7,560 nt of DNA. Origin: JBJHBP01 sp050485645 (GTDB taxonomy: Bacteria; Pseudomonadota; Gammaproteobacteria; Steroidobacterales; Rariloculaceae). Made by a program: the position numbers and the translations under genes. Numbering within the stretch: position 1 is the stretch's first letter; each line of letters starts with the position of its first letter. Of the stretch, positions 1 through 5,180 are shown in pieces. Under the pieces are notes generated by a model. That model saw nothing but the letters and a program-made list of their open reading frames with translations, did no database searches and was not told where the DNA came from. The stretch is taken from contig JBJHBT010000060.1 in assembly GCA_050485645.1 (NCBI GenBank), positions 1 to 7,560 on the forward strand, given 5' to 3'.

Positions 1-532
1 AAGCGTCCTCCAGTTTGAGATCGATCTGACGAAACTTGGTGATCGCACGCTCGAAATGCGGCAGGGCCTGCGCGACGGTGCCGCGGCCTTTCGGCGTGTT
101 GTAGTAGCACTTCCAGTACTCGGTGAGCCCGCGCGCGTCGTCGGCATCGGGCAGACGCTCGGGCACGCGCCAGTAGTGCACGCGGCACATCGCAGCGGCG
201 TAGTACAGGTTGCCTTCCATCTCGTCCGGATCGGGCGTGCCGATCGCCCAGTCGTCGACGGCGTTGCGCAGCACGTGGCGGCGCGCCAGATAGTTCACCC
301 GCAGGTCATGCCAGGTGGCCGGCTCCATCTGGAAAATGCCGACGGCTGGCCCGCGGATCTGGCGCAGGAAGCGCAGATGGGACTCGTGCATCGCGGTGCC
401 CAGCACCAGGCGTTCGGCCGCCGGCGACCACAGGCCCCGGACATGCTTGTCCAGATCCAGCAGGAGTGGGCGGACGATGCGCTCGGCGAACATCGTCGGG
501 TTGAGTCCGTAGCGGGTGGCCATGCGTTGCAT
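1..532 (-). CDS. Phage lytic-transglycosylase/lysozyme-like protein (3' end outside window)
   Basis: The minus strand is open for 177 codons from an ATG at 532 to the left edge, so the C-terminus is missing. The protein has the marks of an SLT-type peptidoglycan-cleaving fold: MHES with the likely catalytic Glu50, a GIFQMEPAT segment at about 65-73 matching the family's G-L-M-Q-x-M-P block, an NLYYAAAMCRVHYWR helix at about 108-122, and YYNTPKGRG at 143-151 in place of the usual YNAGxG. No signal peptide or membrane segment is visible, so release would need a holin or another route. A second in-frame ATG lies at 523. An in-frame stop at 557-559 rules out a longer N-terminus. No good ribosome binding site precedes either ATG. 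Likely role: host lysis, or local wall digestion as a virion enzyme. The enzyme class is well supported; the exact family is not settled. Confidence 0.75.
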   Translation of the reverse strand, partial: MQRMATRYGLNPTMFAERIVRPLLLDLDKHVRGLWSPAAERLVLGTAMHESHLRFLRQIRGPAVGIFQMEPATWHDLRVNYLARRHVLRNAVDDWAIGTPDPDEMEGNLYYAAAMCRVHYWRVPERLPDADDARGLTEYWKCYYNTPKGRGTVAQALPHFERAITKFRQIDLKLEDA

Positions 533-560
533 GATCGCGACGGCAACGAAGGCCGGTCAT

Positions 561-574
561 TGGACAGGTGTCCA
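561..574. promoter_or_regulatory. Dyad TGGACA-GG-TGTCCA, possible operator
   Basis: A perfect 6+2+6 dyad lies in the 111-base gap between the divergent lysis gene (start 532) and the secreted-protein gene (start 644). Its position suits a regulator of one or both genes, for example a late-gene activator. No convincing -35/-10 pair could be placed around it, so this is a positional inference only. Confidence 0.3.
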
Positions 575-643
575 CAGACACGCGCGACGCGCGCTCGCAC
601 GATGGCCGCAATCGCCCCTTCAATCCACCCGGGAGTTCAGACG

Positions 644-1075
644 ATGAAGAAGACGTTCCTGCGCCACGCACTGTGCACTTTGCTGCTGGGGCTCTTTTGC
701 CTGACCACCGCTGCCCAGGCTCAGGACTCGGTCACCGTCGAGGTGGATCTGGAGTGGACGCTGCCGACCGAGGATACGCTGGGTCAGCCGCTGACCGGCG
801 AGCGCGCGCTGCAGAAGGTGCAGGTGTACGGTGACACCGCGCCGATTCCGGACGATGCCACGACGCCGATCGTCGAGCTCCCGCCCGCGGCGACGACATA
901 CGAGTGGGAAGGCGAAGTGGCGAACGGCAGCACGCTGTACTTTCGGCTGCGCGCCTGCAACGACCTGTGCTCTGCGATGAGCAACGAGGCGTTCCGGGAG
1001 GTGCGCATCAGCGTGCCGGACGTGCCGACCGGCATCACGATCACCGTGCGCGTGAATCTGCAGATCACGGACTAG
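644..1075 (+). CDS. Small secreted protein, fibronectin type III-like (putative cargo gene)
   Basis: 143 residues. The start at 644 is chosen because GGGAG at 631-635 sits 8 bases upstream and because the N-terminus is a classic signal peptide: MKK, a hydrophobic core at about 9-20, and an AQA cleavage site near residue 26. The same frame is open further upstream, but that part is the shadow of the minus-strand lysis gene. The mature part looks like one beta-sandwich domain of fibronectin type III style: LEWTLPT at 36-42, GQPLTG at 47-52, VQVYGD at 59-64, then TYEWEGEVANGSTLYFRLRA at 85-104 and MSNEAFREV at 112-120. Cys105 and Cys109 could form a disulfide after export. A role in surface binding or lysogenic conversion is inferred from export and position; no specific function is recognised. 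Confidence 0.72.
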   Translation: MKKTFLRHALCTLLLGLFCLTTAAQAQDSVTVEVDLEWTLPTEDTLGQPLTGERALQKVQVYGDTAPIPDDATTPIVELPPAATTYEWEGEVANGSTLYFRLRACNDLCSAMSNEAFREVRISVPDVPTGITITVRVNLQITD

Positions 1076-1105
1076 CGGCCCCTCCACTGAGAAGAAACTC
1101 CCACT

Positions 1106-1127
1106 TTCGGCGCGATCCATCGCCGAA
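1106..1127. repeat. Inverted repeat downstream of the secreted-protein gene
   Basis: TTCGGCG (1106-1112) and CGCCGAA (1121-1127) form a perfect 7-bp stem with an 8-base loop, 30 bases after the stop codon at 1075. No T-tract follows, so it is not a textbook intrinsic terminator. It may protect the 3' end of the mRNA or act as a weak terminator. Confidence 0.35.
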
Positions 1128-1155
1128 GATGTGATCCCTGCACGTGGCATTGCGC

Positions 1156-1178
1156 GGGAGGAACGATAAGTTCCTCCC
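1156..1178 (+). promoter_or_regulatory. Strong hairpin in the leader of the lipoprotein gene
   Basis: GGGAGGAAC (1156-1164) and GTTCCTCCC (1170-1178) form a perfect 9-bp stem with the loop GATAA. It ends 12 bases before the GAGGGAG ribosome binding site (1191-1197) of the lipoprotein gene and lacks a T-tract, so a leader control element or mRNA-stability hairpin is more likely than an intrinsic terminator. The CTCCC of its 3' arm can also pair with GGGAG at 1193-1197, which would allow a switch between two structures. The hairpin is directly visible; the switch is inference. Confidence 0.45.
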
Positions 1179-1206
1179 GATACGCTACGTGAGGGAGATC
1201 ACGCCA

Positions 1207-1974
1207 ATGAGAATCTTGCTGTCCGTCGCCATCAGCGCGGCACTGATCCTGCTGGCCGGCTGCGATTCCAGCGGTTCGTCCGATGATTCCGGAACCGCGG
1301 GCCTGACGAGAACGCCCGCCGGCATCTGGCGCGCTGTCGAAGTCGTGCCTGGCCAGTCGGTGCGTGAAGCCATCGTATTCGTGTCGGCCGATCACAAGAT
1401 GCTCGCGATCCGCTCGGACGGCCTGCATCTGAGTGGCGCTGTCCAGGTGGGCGTGCGGCGTGCTGTGGTGGGCCAGTACACCGCCGCGTATCAGCTCGGC
1501 TCCAGCTTCGCCGACGACTCCACGCACGGTGCCGGATCGTTCGAGGGCACGTTCGACCCGCAGGACGCGTTCGAGATCCAGTTCACCACAACGACATCCG
1601 GCGGCAGCGCGATCTCCGGCACGATGACCGGTCAATTCCAGGCACTGTCACTGGAGCCAAGCTCGCTGGAGCTTGTCGAGGGCATCTACGGACACGCCAC
1701 GGAAAGCGTCTCGATCAGCAGCACCGGCGCCGTGTTCCTGCAGGACTCCGCGTCCGGTTGCGTCGCAAACGGCCAGATCTCCACAATCGACCGCGACTAC
1801 AACCTCTACCAGGTGTATGTGTGGGTGGAGAACTGCACCGGCGAAGACGCCGCTTTCAACGGCGTGCACTTCCACGGCTATGCCGCGCTGGAAGGCAACG
1901 ATCTGATCGGCGGCGCGATCGGGCAATCCGCCAACGGCCCGCTGGCCATTCTGCTGGACTACTCGCGGATCTGA
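1207..1974 (+). CDS. Lipoprotein of unknown function (putative cargo gene)
   Basis: 255 residues. The start at 1207 is supported by GAGGGAG at 1191-1197 and by a lipoprotein signal peptide beginning right there: MRILL, hydrophobic residues to 17, and the lipobox L16-A17-G18-C19. An in-frame ATG at 1144 would add 21 residues ahead of the signal and is rejected. After Cys19 comes a Ser/Asp/Gly-rich tether (to about 29), then a beta-rich domain with GIWRAVE at 39-45, a Thr/Gly-rich stretch near 115-132, and a C-terminal part with SGCVANGQIS, YNLYQVYVWVENC, AAFNGVHFHGYAAL and LIGGAIG. Similar C-terminal patterns occur in uncharacterised bacterial lipoproteins (from memory). Cys175 and Cys200 may pair. 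Asp at position +2 is an inner-membrane retention signal in Escherichia coli, though the rule varies elsewhere. Function unknown; exclusion or surface alteration of the lysogen is a guess from context. Confidence 0.78.
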   Translation: MRILLSVAISAALILLAGCDSSGSSDDSGTAGLTRTPAGIWRAVEVVPGQSVREAIVFVSADHKMLAIRSDGLHLSGAVQVGVRRAVVGQYTAAYQLGSSFADDSTHGAGSFEGTFDPQDAFEIQFTTTTSGGSAISGTMTGQFQALSLEPSSLELVEGIYGHATESVSISSTGAVFLQDSASGCVANGQISTIDRDYNLYQVYVWVENCTGEDAAFNGVHFHGYAALEGNDLIGGAIGQSANGPLAILLDYSRI

Positions 1975-1981
1975 TCAGTGA

Positions 1982-2010
1982 GGGAGCGATGATTCGCTCC
2001 TGAACGGTTT
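1982..2010 (+). terminator. Weak candidate terminator after the lipoprotein gene
   Basis: GGGAGCGA (1982-1989) pairs with TCGCTCCT (1994-2001), 8 bp including one G-T pair, around the loop TGAT. A short TTTT follows at 2008-2011 after six bases. It starts 8 bases after the lipoprotein stop codon. The delayed, short T-run makes this a weak intrinsic terminator at best. Confidence 0.4.
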
Positions 2011-2038
2011 TCGTACATCCGGCCAGGCCGGGAGTCGT

Positions 2039-2060
2039 GAAGTCATGAGTTCATGATTTC
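2039..2060. repeat. 22-bp near-palindrome with 8-bp tandem TCATGA units at the repressor 3' end
   Basis: GAAGTCATGAG (2039-2049) and TTCATGATTTC (2050-2060) are inverted copies with 9 of 11 positions matching. The same stretch can be read as three tandem 8-mers beginning TCATG at 2043, 2051 and 2059. It straddles the TGA of the minus-strand repressor (2051-2053), in the gap between convergent genes. It could be part of a two-way terminator, since T-rich sequence follows at 2068-2080 on the plus strand, or a protein-binding site. Confidence 0.3.
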
Positions 2061-2416
2061 ATGGCTTCCGGCTTTTTCGTTTTTTGGGGCGGCTGTGCCA
2101 GGCGTGATGCCATCTGGCGGATGACCGCCTGGTCGTCCGGGGCACATTGTCTATAAGCCCTGACCAAGTCCGATTCGTTCGGATCTAGCTGCTCTCCACC
2201 TACCGCTTCCAGCTGGCCAGTCAGCAACCATAGCGGCTGCACCTTATAGAGCAGATTCAGCTTCGTAATCAGCTCAACATCGGGCTTGCGCTCGTTCGCC
2301 TCGTACCTCACGAGGCTTTTGCGCGAAATTCCCAGCAGATTCGCAAACTCGTCCTGCGATCGCTTCCCCCTGATCGCCCGGAGTCGATCACCAATACTGC
2401 TTCTCGAAAAATCCAT
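2051..2416 (-). CDS. XRE-family repressor of the prophage (CI/c-like)
   Basis: 121 residues. The start is the ATG at 2416, which has an AAGGG ribosome binding site five bases upstream; the frame can be extended to a TTG at 2440, but this lacks support. Residues 8-62 form a lambda-repressor-type helix-turn-helix: IGDRLRAIRGKRSQDEFANL, then LGISRKSLVRYEANERKPD holding the recognition helix. PLWLLTG at 61-67 ends the domain, as in many phage XRE regulators. The short C-terminus (SDLVRAYRQCAPDDQAVIRQ) shows no LexA/CI-type self-cleavage domain, so induction would need another signal. It is the only minus-strand gene in this part, divergent from the early operon, the place of the lysogeny repressor in Mu-like phages. 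It is visibly more AT-rich than its neighbours. The role as master repressor is inferred from position. Confidence 0.8.
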   Translation of the reverse strand: MDFSRSSIGDRLRAIRGKRSQDEFANLLGISRKSLVRYEANERKPDVELITKLNLLYKVQPLWLLTGQLEAVGGEQLDPNESDLVRAYRQCAPDDQAVIRQMASRLAQPPQKTKKPEAMKS

Positions 2417-2492
2417 ACGGACCCTTGCAATCTGGACCAATCGGTCCCAAACTCAGGTTTTATGACATACCAGCCTAGCACGGAGGCCAGTC
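2417..2492. promoter_or_regulatory. Divergent early/repressor control region with GGACC-type operator
   Basis: The 76 bases between the repressor start (2416) and the first early gene (2493) hold three related half-sites: GGACC at 2419-2423, GGACC at 2434-2438 and GGTCC at 2443-2447. The last two form the dyad GGACC-AATC-GGTCC. The stretch is AT-richer than its surroundings. TATGAC at 2461-2466 is a possible -10 for rightward transcription, but no good -35 is found at standard spacing. In Mu the equivalent region carries the repressor and Ner operators. The half-sites are visible; their use as an operator is inference. Confidence 0.5.
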
Positions 2493-2714
2493 ATGCAATT
2501 AGCGATCAGTTCCACCGAGCCCGGCGAGCACCTTTGGAATGCAGTGCGCGCCGGATTCATCCTGCAGGGCAGCACATTGAACCGTTGGTGCGGAGCCAAC
2601 AGCATCGCCCCGACGTGGGCCGGCCATGCACTTAAAGGCCGCCGGAACGGTCCCGCCACCAAGCGCCTGCGTATGCGTCTCATCCGCGCTTCGGGTCTGG
2701 AGATCAAGTCATGA
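2493..2714 (+). CDS. Ner/Cro-like small DNA-binding protein, first early gene
   Basis: 73 residues, start ATG 2493 with CGGAGG at 2481-2486 six bases upstream. The core from about 23 to 70 reads as a compact helical DNA-binding fold: LQGSTLNRWCGANSIAPTWA, then ALKGRRNGPATKRL and RMRLIRASGL. The basic recognition region and its place as first gene opposite the repressor match the Ner/Cro position of transposable phages, where such a protein turns down early and repressor transcription after induction. No sequence identity with Mu Ner itself is claimed. The last four bases overlap the start of the next gene (ATGA), so the two are probably translated together. Confidence 0.68.
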   Translation: MQLAISSTEPGEHLWNAVRAGFILQGSTLNRWCGANSIAPTWAGHALKGRRNGPATKRLRMRLIRASGLEIKS

Positions 2715-3304
2715 ACCCCAACACCGGAATCGTCGTCTGCGAGGGCGATGAAGCGACGGGCCAGTTCGAGGCGCTCTCGGAGCACGTCGTACTGGAGTCC
2801 AGCGCCGATGAGCTGCCAGAGCCCGTGTGGTGCGGAGTCGACTTGGCAGTGCCTCCCGTGGCCGATCGGCTGCGACTTGAGCGGCTGCGGCTCGAACTCA
2901 ACCAGACCGAGTTCGCTGCCTACGGGGGTGTCCGCAAGCAGGCGCAGATCCTGTACGAACAGGGGAGACGCAAACCAGACACCTCGTACTTGCTGGGTAT
3001 CGCCCTGGCAGGCGCCGATGTTACGTACATCCTGACCGGCCAACGCATGCCTCTGCCGGCGGCCCTCAAAGGCGACAGCGGCGTCTCCACGCTGCTAGTC
3101 ACCCGCGATCAGCGCACCTTCGTTGCCGCCGCAATCATGTCGTACATGGACCAGCTCGACGACGAGCTGGGTCGAGATGAGCAGCCGGCCGACGAAGAGC
3201 GCAGAGATCGCGCCGCGAAGGCGCTGGAGGTTTTGCCTGGCGTGCTTGAGCAGCTGTTTCCGAACCTCAACGTCCGCGCCCTGCTGGGCACGCGCCAGCA
3301 ATGA
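2711..3304 (+). CDS. Second XRE-family regulator of the early operon
   Basis: 197 residues, ATG 2711 overlapping the previous stop, with GGAG at 2699-2702. Residues 1-45 are an acidic extension with no recognised motif. Residues 50-112 form an XRE helix-turn-helix: VADRLRLERLRLELNQTEFA, then YGGVRKQAQILYEQGRRKPD and DVTYILTGQRMP. The order and the closing LTGQ motif match the divergent repressor at 2051-2416, so the two are probably distant paralogues. Residues 125-197 are helical, with VTRDQRTFVAAAIMSYMDQL, a charged stretch and LEVLPGVLEQLFPNL, possibly for dimerisation. It may compete with the repressor at the operators or act as a second-level early regulator. The fold is well supported; the role is inferred. 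Confidence 0.72.
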   Translation: MNPNTGIVVCEGDEATGQFEALSEHVVLESSADELPEPVWCGVDLAVPPVADRLRLERLRLELNQTEFAAYGGVRKQAQILYEQGRRKPDTSYLLGIALAGADVTYILTGQRMPLPAALKGDSGVSTLLVTRDQRTFVAAAIMSYMDQLDDELGRDEQPADEERRDRAAKALEVLPGVLEQLFPNLNVRALLGTRQQ

Positions 3305-3624
3305 GCGGCGGACAAAGTCAGGCGGCCGCGCGCCGCGTGCTGCGCATGCTCTCGGCGATGCGCGGCAAGACGTTCACGGGCGTGAGCAATGCCGATCTCG
3401 CCCGCGCCCTGGGCGAGTCGCCTTCCAACATCACCCGCATGCTGTCCGTCGCGATCGATGAGGGATTCGTGACCCGCAATGAAGAGGGCCGTTTCACGCT
3501 CAGCGTGGCGATGCTGCAGATCGCCCAGGCCCACGCCGAACACTCCGCTCGCATTTCGCAGCGGATCACCGAAGTCAACCAACGCATAGCCGCCGGTGTG
3601 AAAGCCGGCCAGGAGGATCTGTGA
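3301..3624 (+). CDS. IclR-like winged-helix DNA-binding protein
   Basis: 107 residues; ATG 3301 overlaps the previous stop by four bases and no separate ribosome binding site is seen, so translation is probably coupled. Residues 10-69 match the N-terminal winged-helix domain of IclR-type regulators: RRVLRMLSAM, then SNADLARALGESPSNITRML as the helix-turn-helix and IDEGFVTRNEEGRFTLS as the wing. The ligand-binding domain of full IclR proteins (about 250 residues) is absent. In its place is a helical tail (72-107) that could form a coiled coil. Likely a phage transcription or transposition accessory factor; its target is unknown. Confidence 0.65.
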   Translation: MSGGQSQAAARRVLRMLSAMRGKTFTGVSNADLARALGESPSNITRMLSVAIDEGFVTRNEEGRFTLSVAMLQIAQAHAEHSARISQRITEVNQRIAAGVKAGQEDL

Positions 3625-4016
3625 TGTCACAAGACCAACGTGCACAACTTGAGGCGCAGCGCGAGGCTGTTCAGCTGGACAAGCTGCTGCTGTACATCCA
3701 TCTGGGCTCCGTTCTGCGCCGTGTGCAGGACAGCGCTCGCGGCCGTCTCGATCAGGCGGTGGAGAAGCGCGATCTCGGCAAGCCGACGGCCGACGCGATG
3801 ATCGAGGCGGTCGAACGCTTCGAGGATCTGATCAAGCACGGCGTGCTGTTCGACGAGGTGCTGGACCTGATGCTCGCCGAAGGCTGGATCGATCGGATCT
3901 CGACGCTGCGCTATCTGCAGCTGAACTGCGAGCAGGTGAAGTCGCCCGGCTTCCAGGAGTACATGAACCGCAAGCTGGGGATTCCGGTGCCCGGCGAGGA
4001 GGTGTCGCATGGCTAA
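3624..4016 (+). CDS. Small helical protein of unknown function
   Basis: 130 residues. ATG 3624 is chosen over GTG 3621 because AGGAGG at 3611-3616 is seven bases from the ATG; the start shares one base with the previous stop. The protein is almost entirely helical and charged, without signal peptide or membrane segment: an N-terminal helix (5-48), then AVERFEDLIKHGVLFDEVLD (62-81) and LAEGWIDRISTLRYLQLN (84-101), ending in a short tail. The ERFEDLIKHGVL segment resembles one in the small protein at 4944-5180. No family is recognised. Its place in the early operon suggests a replication or transposition accessory. Confidence 0.65.
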   Translation: MSQDQRAQLEAQREAVQLDKLLLYIHLGSVLRRVQDSARGRLDQAVEKRDLGKPTADAMIEAVERFEDLIKHGVLFDEVLDLMLAEGWIDRISTLRYLQLNCEQVKSPGFQEYMNRKLGIPVPGEEVSHG

Positions 4017-4947
4017 GCGCGGACGCCCGGTGACCAAGCCCCTTGAGCCTCCGGTGACACAGGCGGTCAATGTGCTCGATCCGGCCGACGAGCAGGCGGC
4101 CCGCGAGCACTTCCAGCAGATCATCGACGAGTACGGCGGCGGCCTGCCCTGGCATCCGTTGCACTACTACGAGCGGATCGCCACCGAGATGCACCGCAGC
4201 GCGGAAGCTTTCGTGCGGGCCGGCGGCTATCTGATCGTCGCGCAGGCGTACTCGGCGCACGGTCAGTGGCTGGATCTTCTTGAGCAACTGCGCCTCTCGC
4301 CGCGGTCTGCGCAGCGGATGATGCTGGCCGCCCGGCGCCTGCTCGGGTCGCCAAATACGACGACGTCGTCGTATTTGGCGGCCTCAAATACGACAGCGTC
4401 GACGTATGTGACGTCCCCAGGTGCAACTCGTTTGCTGGAGGCGTCTGGCGGCACCTCGAAGCTCATCGAGCTGTTGAGCCTCCCCGAGGAGGAATTTCAA
4501 GCACTTAAGGACGCCGGCGAGACCCCGTCCGGACTGAGCGTCGATGACGTCGCCCAGATGACGACGTCCGAGCTGCGCGAGGCGCTGCGCGAGGCGCGCA
4601 AGGACCTCGCGGCGCGCGAGGAGCGGCAGGCGAAGCTGCAGAAGCAGGTTGATCGAGCGGAGATGAAGGCGGCGAAGGCCACGCGCGAGTGGCGGGATGC
4701 GGCGCCCGACGAGCGGATGGTCAAGCTGCGCAGGGACATCGAGACGGCAGCGGGCCGCGCCCGGCTCGCGATCTCCGCCTCATCGCCCAGCGGGTCGAGT
4801 CTGGCCAGCCGGATAGCGGACCTGGTGGATTACGCGAACGAGATCGACGAGGACTATCGCGGTTATCTGGATGGTGTCGTCGGCGAATTCGACGCACTCC
4901 TGCAGAACATCCGCGATCGCTACCTGCTGCCTGGGCATCAGCGATGA
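4009..4947 (+). CDS. DUF3102-like phage protein with internal repeat and coiled coil
   Basis: 312 residues; ATG 4009 has GAGGAGG at 3996-4002 six bases upstream and overlaps the previous gene by 8 bases. The N-terminus is basic (MAKRGRP). Residues about 52-110 fit DUF3102: an AFVRAGGYLIVAQAYSAHGQ helix pair, then WLDLLEQLRLSPRSAQRMML, the latter looking like a helix-turn-helix. Residues 114-135 hold an 11-residue repeat, NTTTSSYLA then NTTASTYVT, encoded by a DNA palindrome and its degraded copy. GGTSKLIELLSLPEEEFQAL follows. Residues about 184-230 are a charged coiled coil (ELREALREARKDL, with a perfect 12-bp tandem repeat at 4573-4596). The C-terminus (250-312) is helical and acidic. Many Mu-like phages carry a related protein at this spot (from memory). 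DNA binding is likely; function unknown. Confidence 0.7.
   Translation: MAKRGRPVTKPLEPPVTQAVNVLDPADEQAAREHFQQIIDEYGGGLPWHPLHYYERIATEMHRSAEAFVRAGGYLIVAQAYSAHGQWLDLLEQLRLSPRSAQRMMLAARRLLGSPNTTTSSYLAASNTTASTYVTSPGATRLLEASGGTSKLIELLSLPEEEFQALKDAGETPSGLSVDDVAQMTTSELREALREARKDLAAREERQAKLQKQVDRAEMKAAKATREWRDAAPDERMVKLRRDIETAAGRARLAISASSPSGSSLASRIADLVDYANEIDEDYRGYLDGVVGEFDALLQNIRDRYLLPGHQR
4349..4380. repeat. Perfect 32-bp palindrome inside the DUF3102-like gene
   Basis: CGCCAAATACGACGAC (4349-4364) is followed at once by its exact reverse complement (4365-4380), with no spacer. Pairing breaks at the next base outward (4348/4381). It encodes residues 114-124 of the DUF3102-like protein, and because of its phase the minus strand also reads NTTTSSYLA here. 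A palindrome this long is not expected by chance and could extrude as a cruciform or bind a dimeric protein. Confidence 0.85.
4384..4411. repeat. Degraded second copy of the palindrome
   Basis: A 28-base stretch matches 4351-4378 at 22 of 28 positions, offset by 33 bases (11 codons). It keeps partial dyad symmetry: TCAAATACG (4384-4392) against CGTATGTGA (4403-4411), with eight of nine positions complementary. It encodes the second NTT repeat (residues 126-135). One copy probably arose from the other by in-frame duplication, after which one drifted or the other was symmetrised. Confidence 0.7.
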
Positions 4948-5180
4948 CGGCGCCAGACTTGAACTTCGAGGATCTGTCGGACCGCTGCCAGGGTGTGGTG
5001 ACGATGTATCACGCGATCGCGGCGGGTGCCATGCTTCGCCACGCCGGCGAGAGGACCGACGACGCGAAGGTGCTCATTGCGGTGACCGAGCGTTATGAGC
5101 AGATGATCCGCGACGGGATGCTCACCGAGGATGCGCTCGTGGCGTTGTACGACGAAGACGCGTTTGCGCAGACCGACTGA
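4944..5180 (+). CDS. Small helical protein upstream of the transposase
   Basis: 78 residues; ATG 4944 overlaps the preceding stop by four bases, and no clear ribosome binding site is seen, so translation is probably coupled. The frame is open further upstream to 4689, but that stretch is a shadow of the DUF3102-like gene. The protein is acidic and helical: LSDRCQGVVTMYHAIAAGAM (11-30), then DDAKVLIAVTERYEQMIRDG (39-58) and LTEDALVALYDEDAF (60-74). Residues 49-65 line up with residues 64-80 of the protein at 3624-4016, mostly identical or conservative. No family is recognised. It could be a partner of the transposase or of the DUF3102-like protein. Confidence 0.62.
   Translation: MTAPDLNFEDLSDRCQGVVTMYHAIAAGAMLRHAGERTDDAKVLIAVTERYEQMIRDGMLTEDALVALYDEDAFAQTD

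Noticed and set aside
580..597. CGCGCG-A-CGCGCG inverted repeat
   Set aside because: Alternating GC runs make such symmetry by chance in this DNA, and a one-base loop cannot form a hairpin.
56..643. N-terminal extension of the secreted-protein gene
   Set aside because: The extension is in the shadow of the minus-strand transglycosylase-like gene, and the signal peptide begins only at 644.
620..1150. A 176-codon minus-strand frame opposite the secreted-protein gene
   Set aside because: Opposite a gene with a clear signal peptide and ribosome binding site; the product is Arg/His-rich and featureless.
1072..1635. A 187-codon minus-strand frame opposite the lipoprotein gene
   Set aside because: The plus strand has a ribosome binding site, signal peptide and lipobox. 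The minus product is Arg/Gly/His-rich without a recognisable domain or ribosome binding site.
2019..2031. CCGGCC-A-GGCCGG inverted repeat
   Set aside because: Too short a loop for a hairpin and composed of common GC words; no positional support as an operator.
2453..3043. A 196-codon minus-strand frame opposite the first two early genes
   Set aside because: It runs through two plus-strand HTH genes with good starts and would cover the operator region; no motif supports it.
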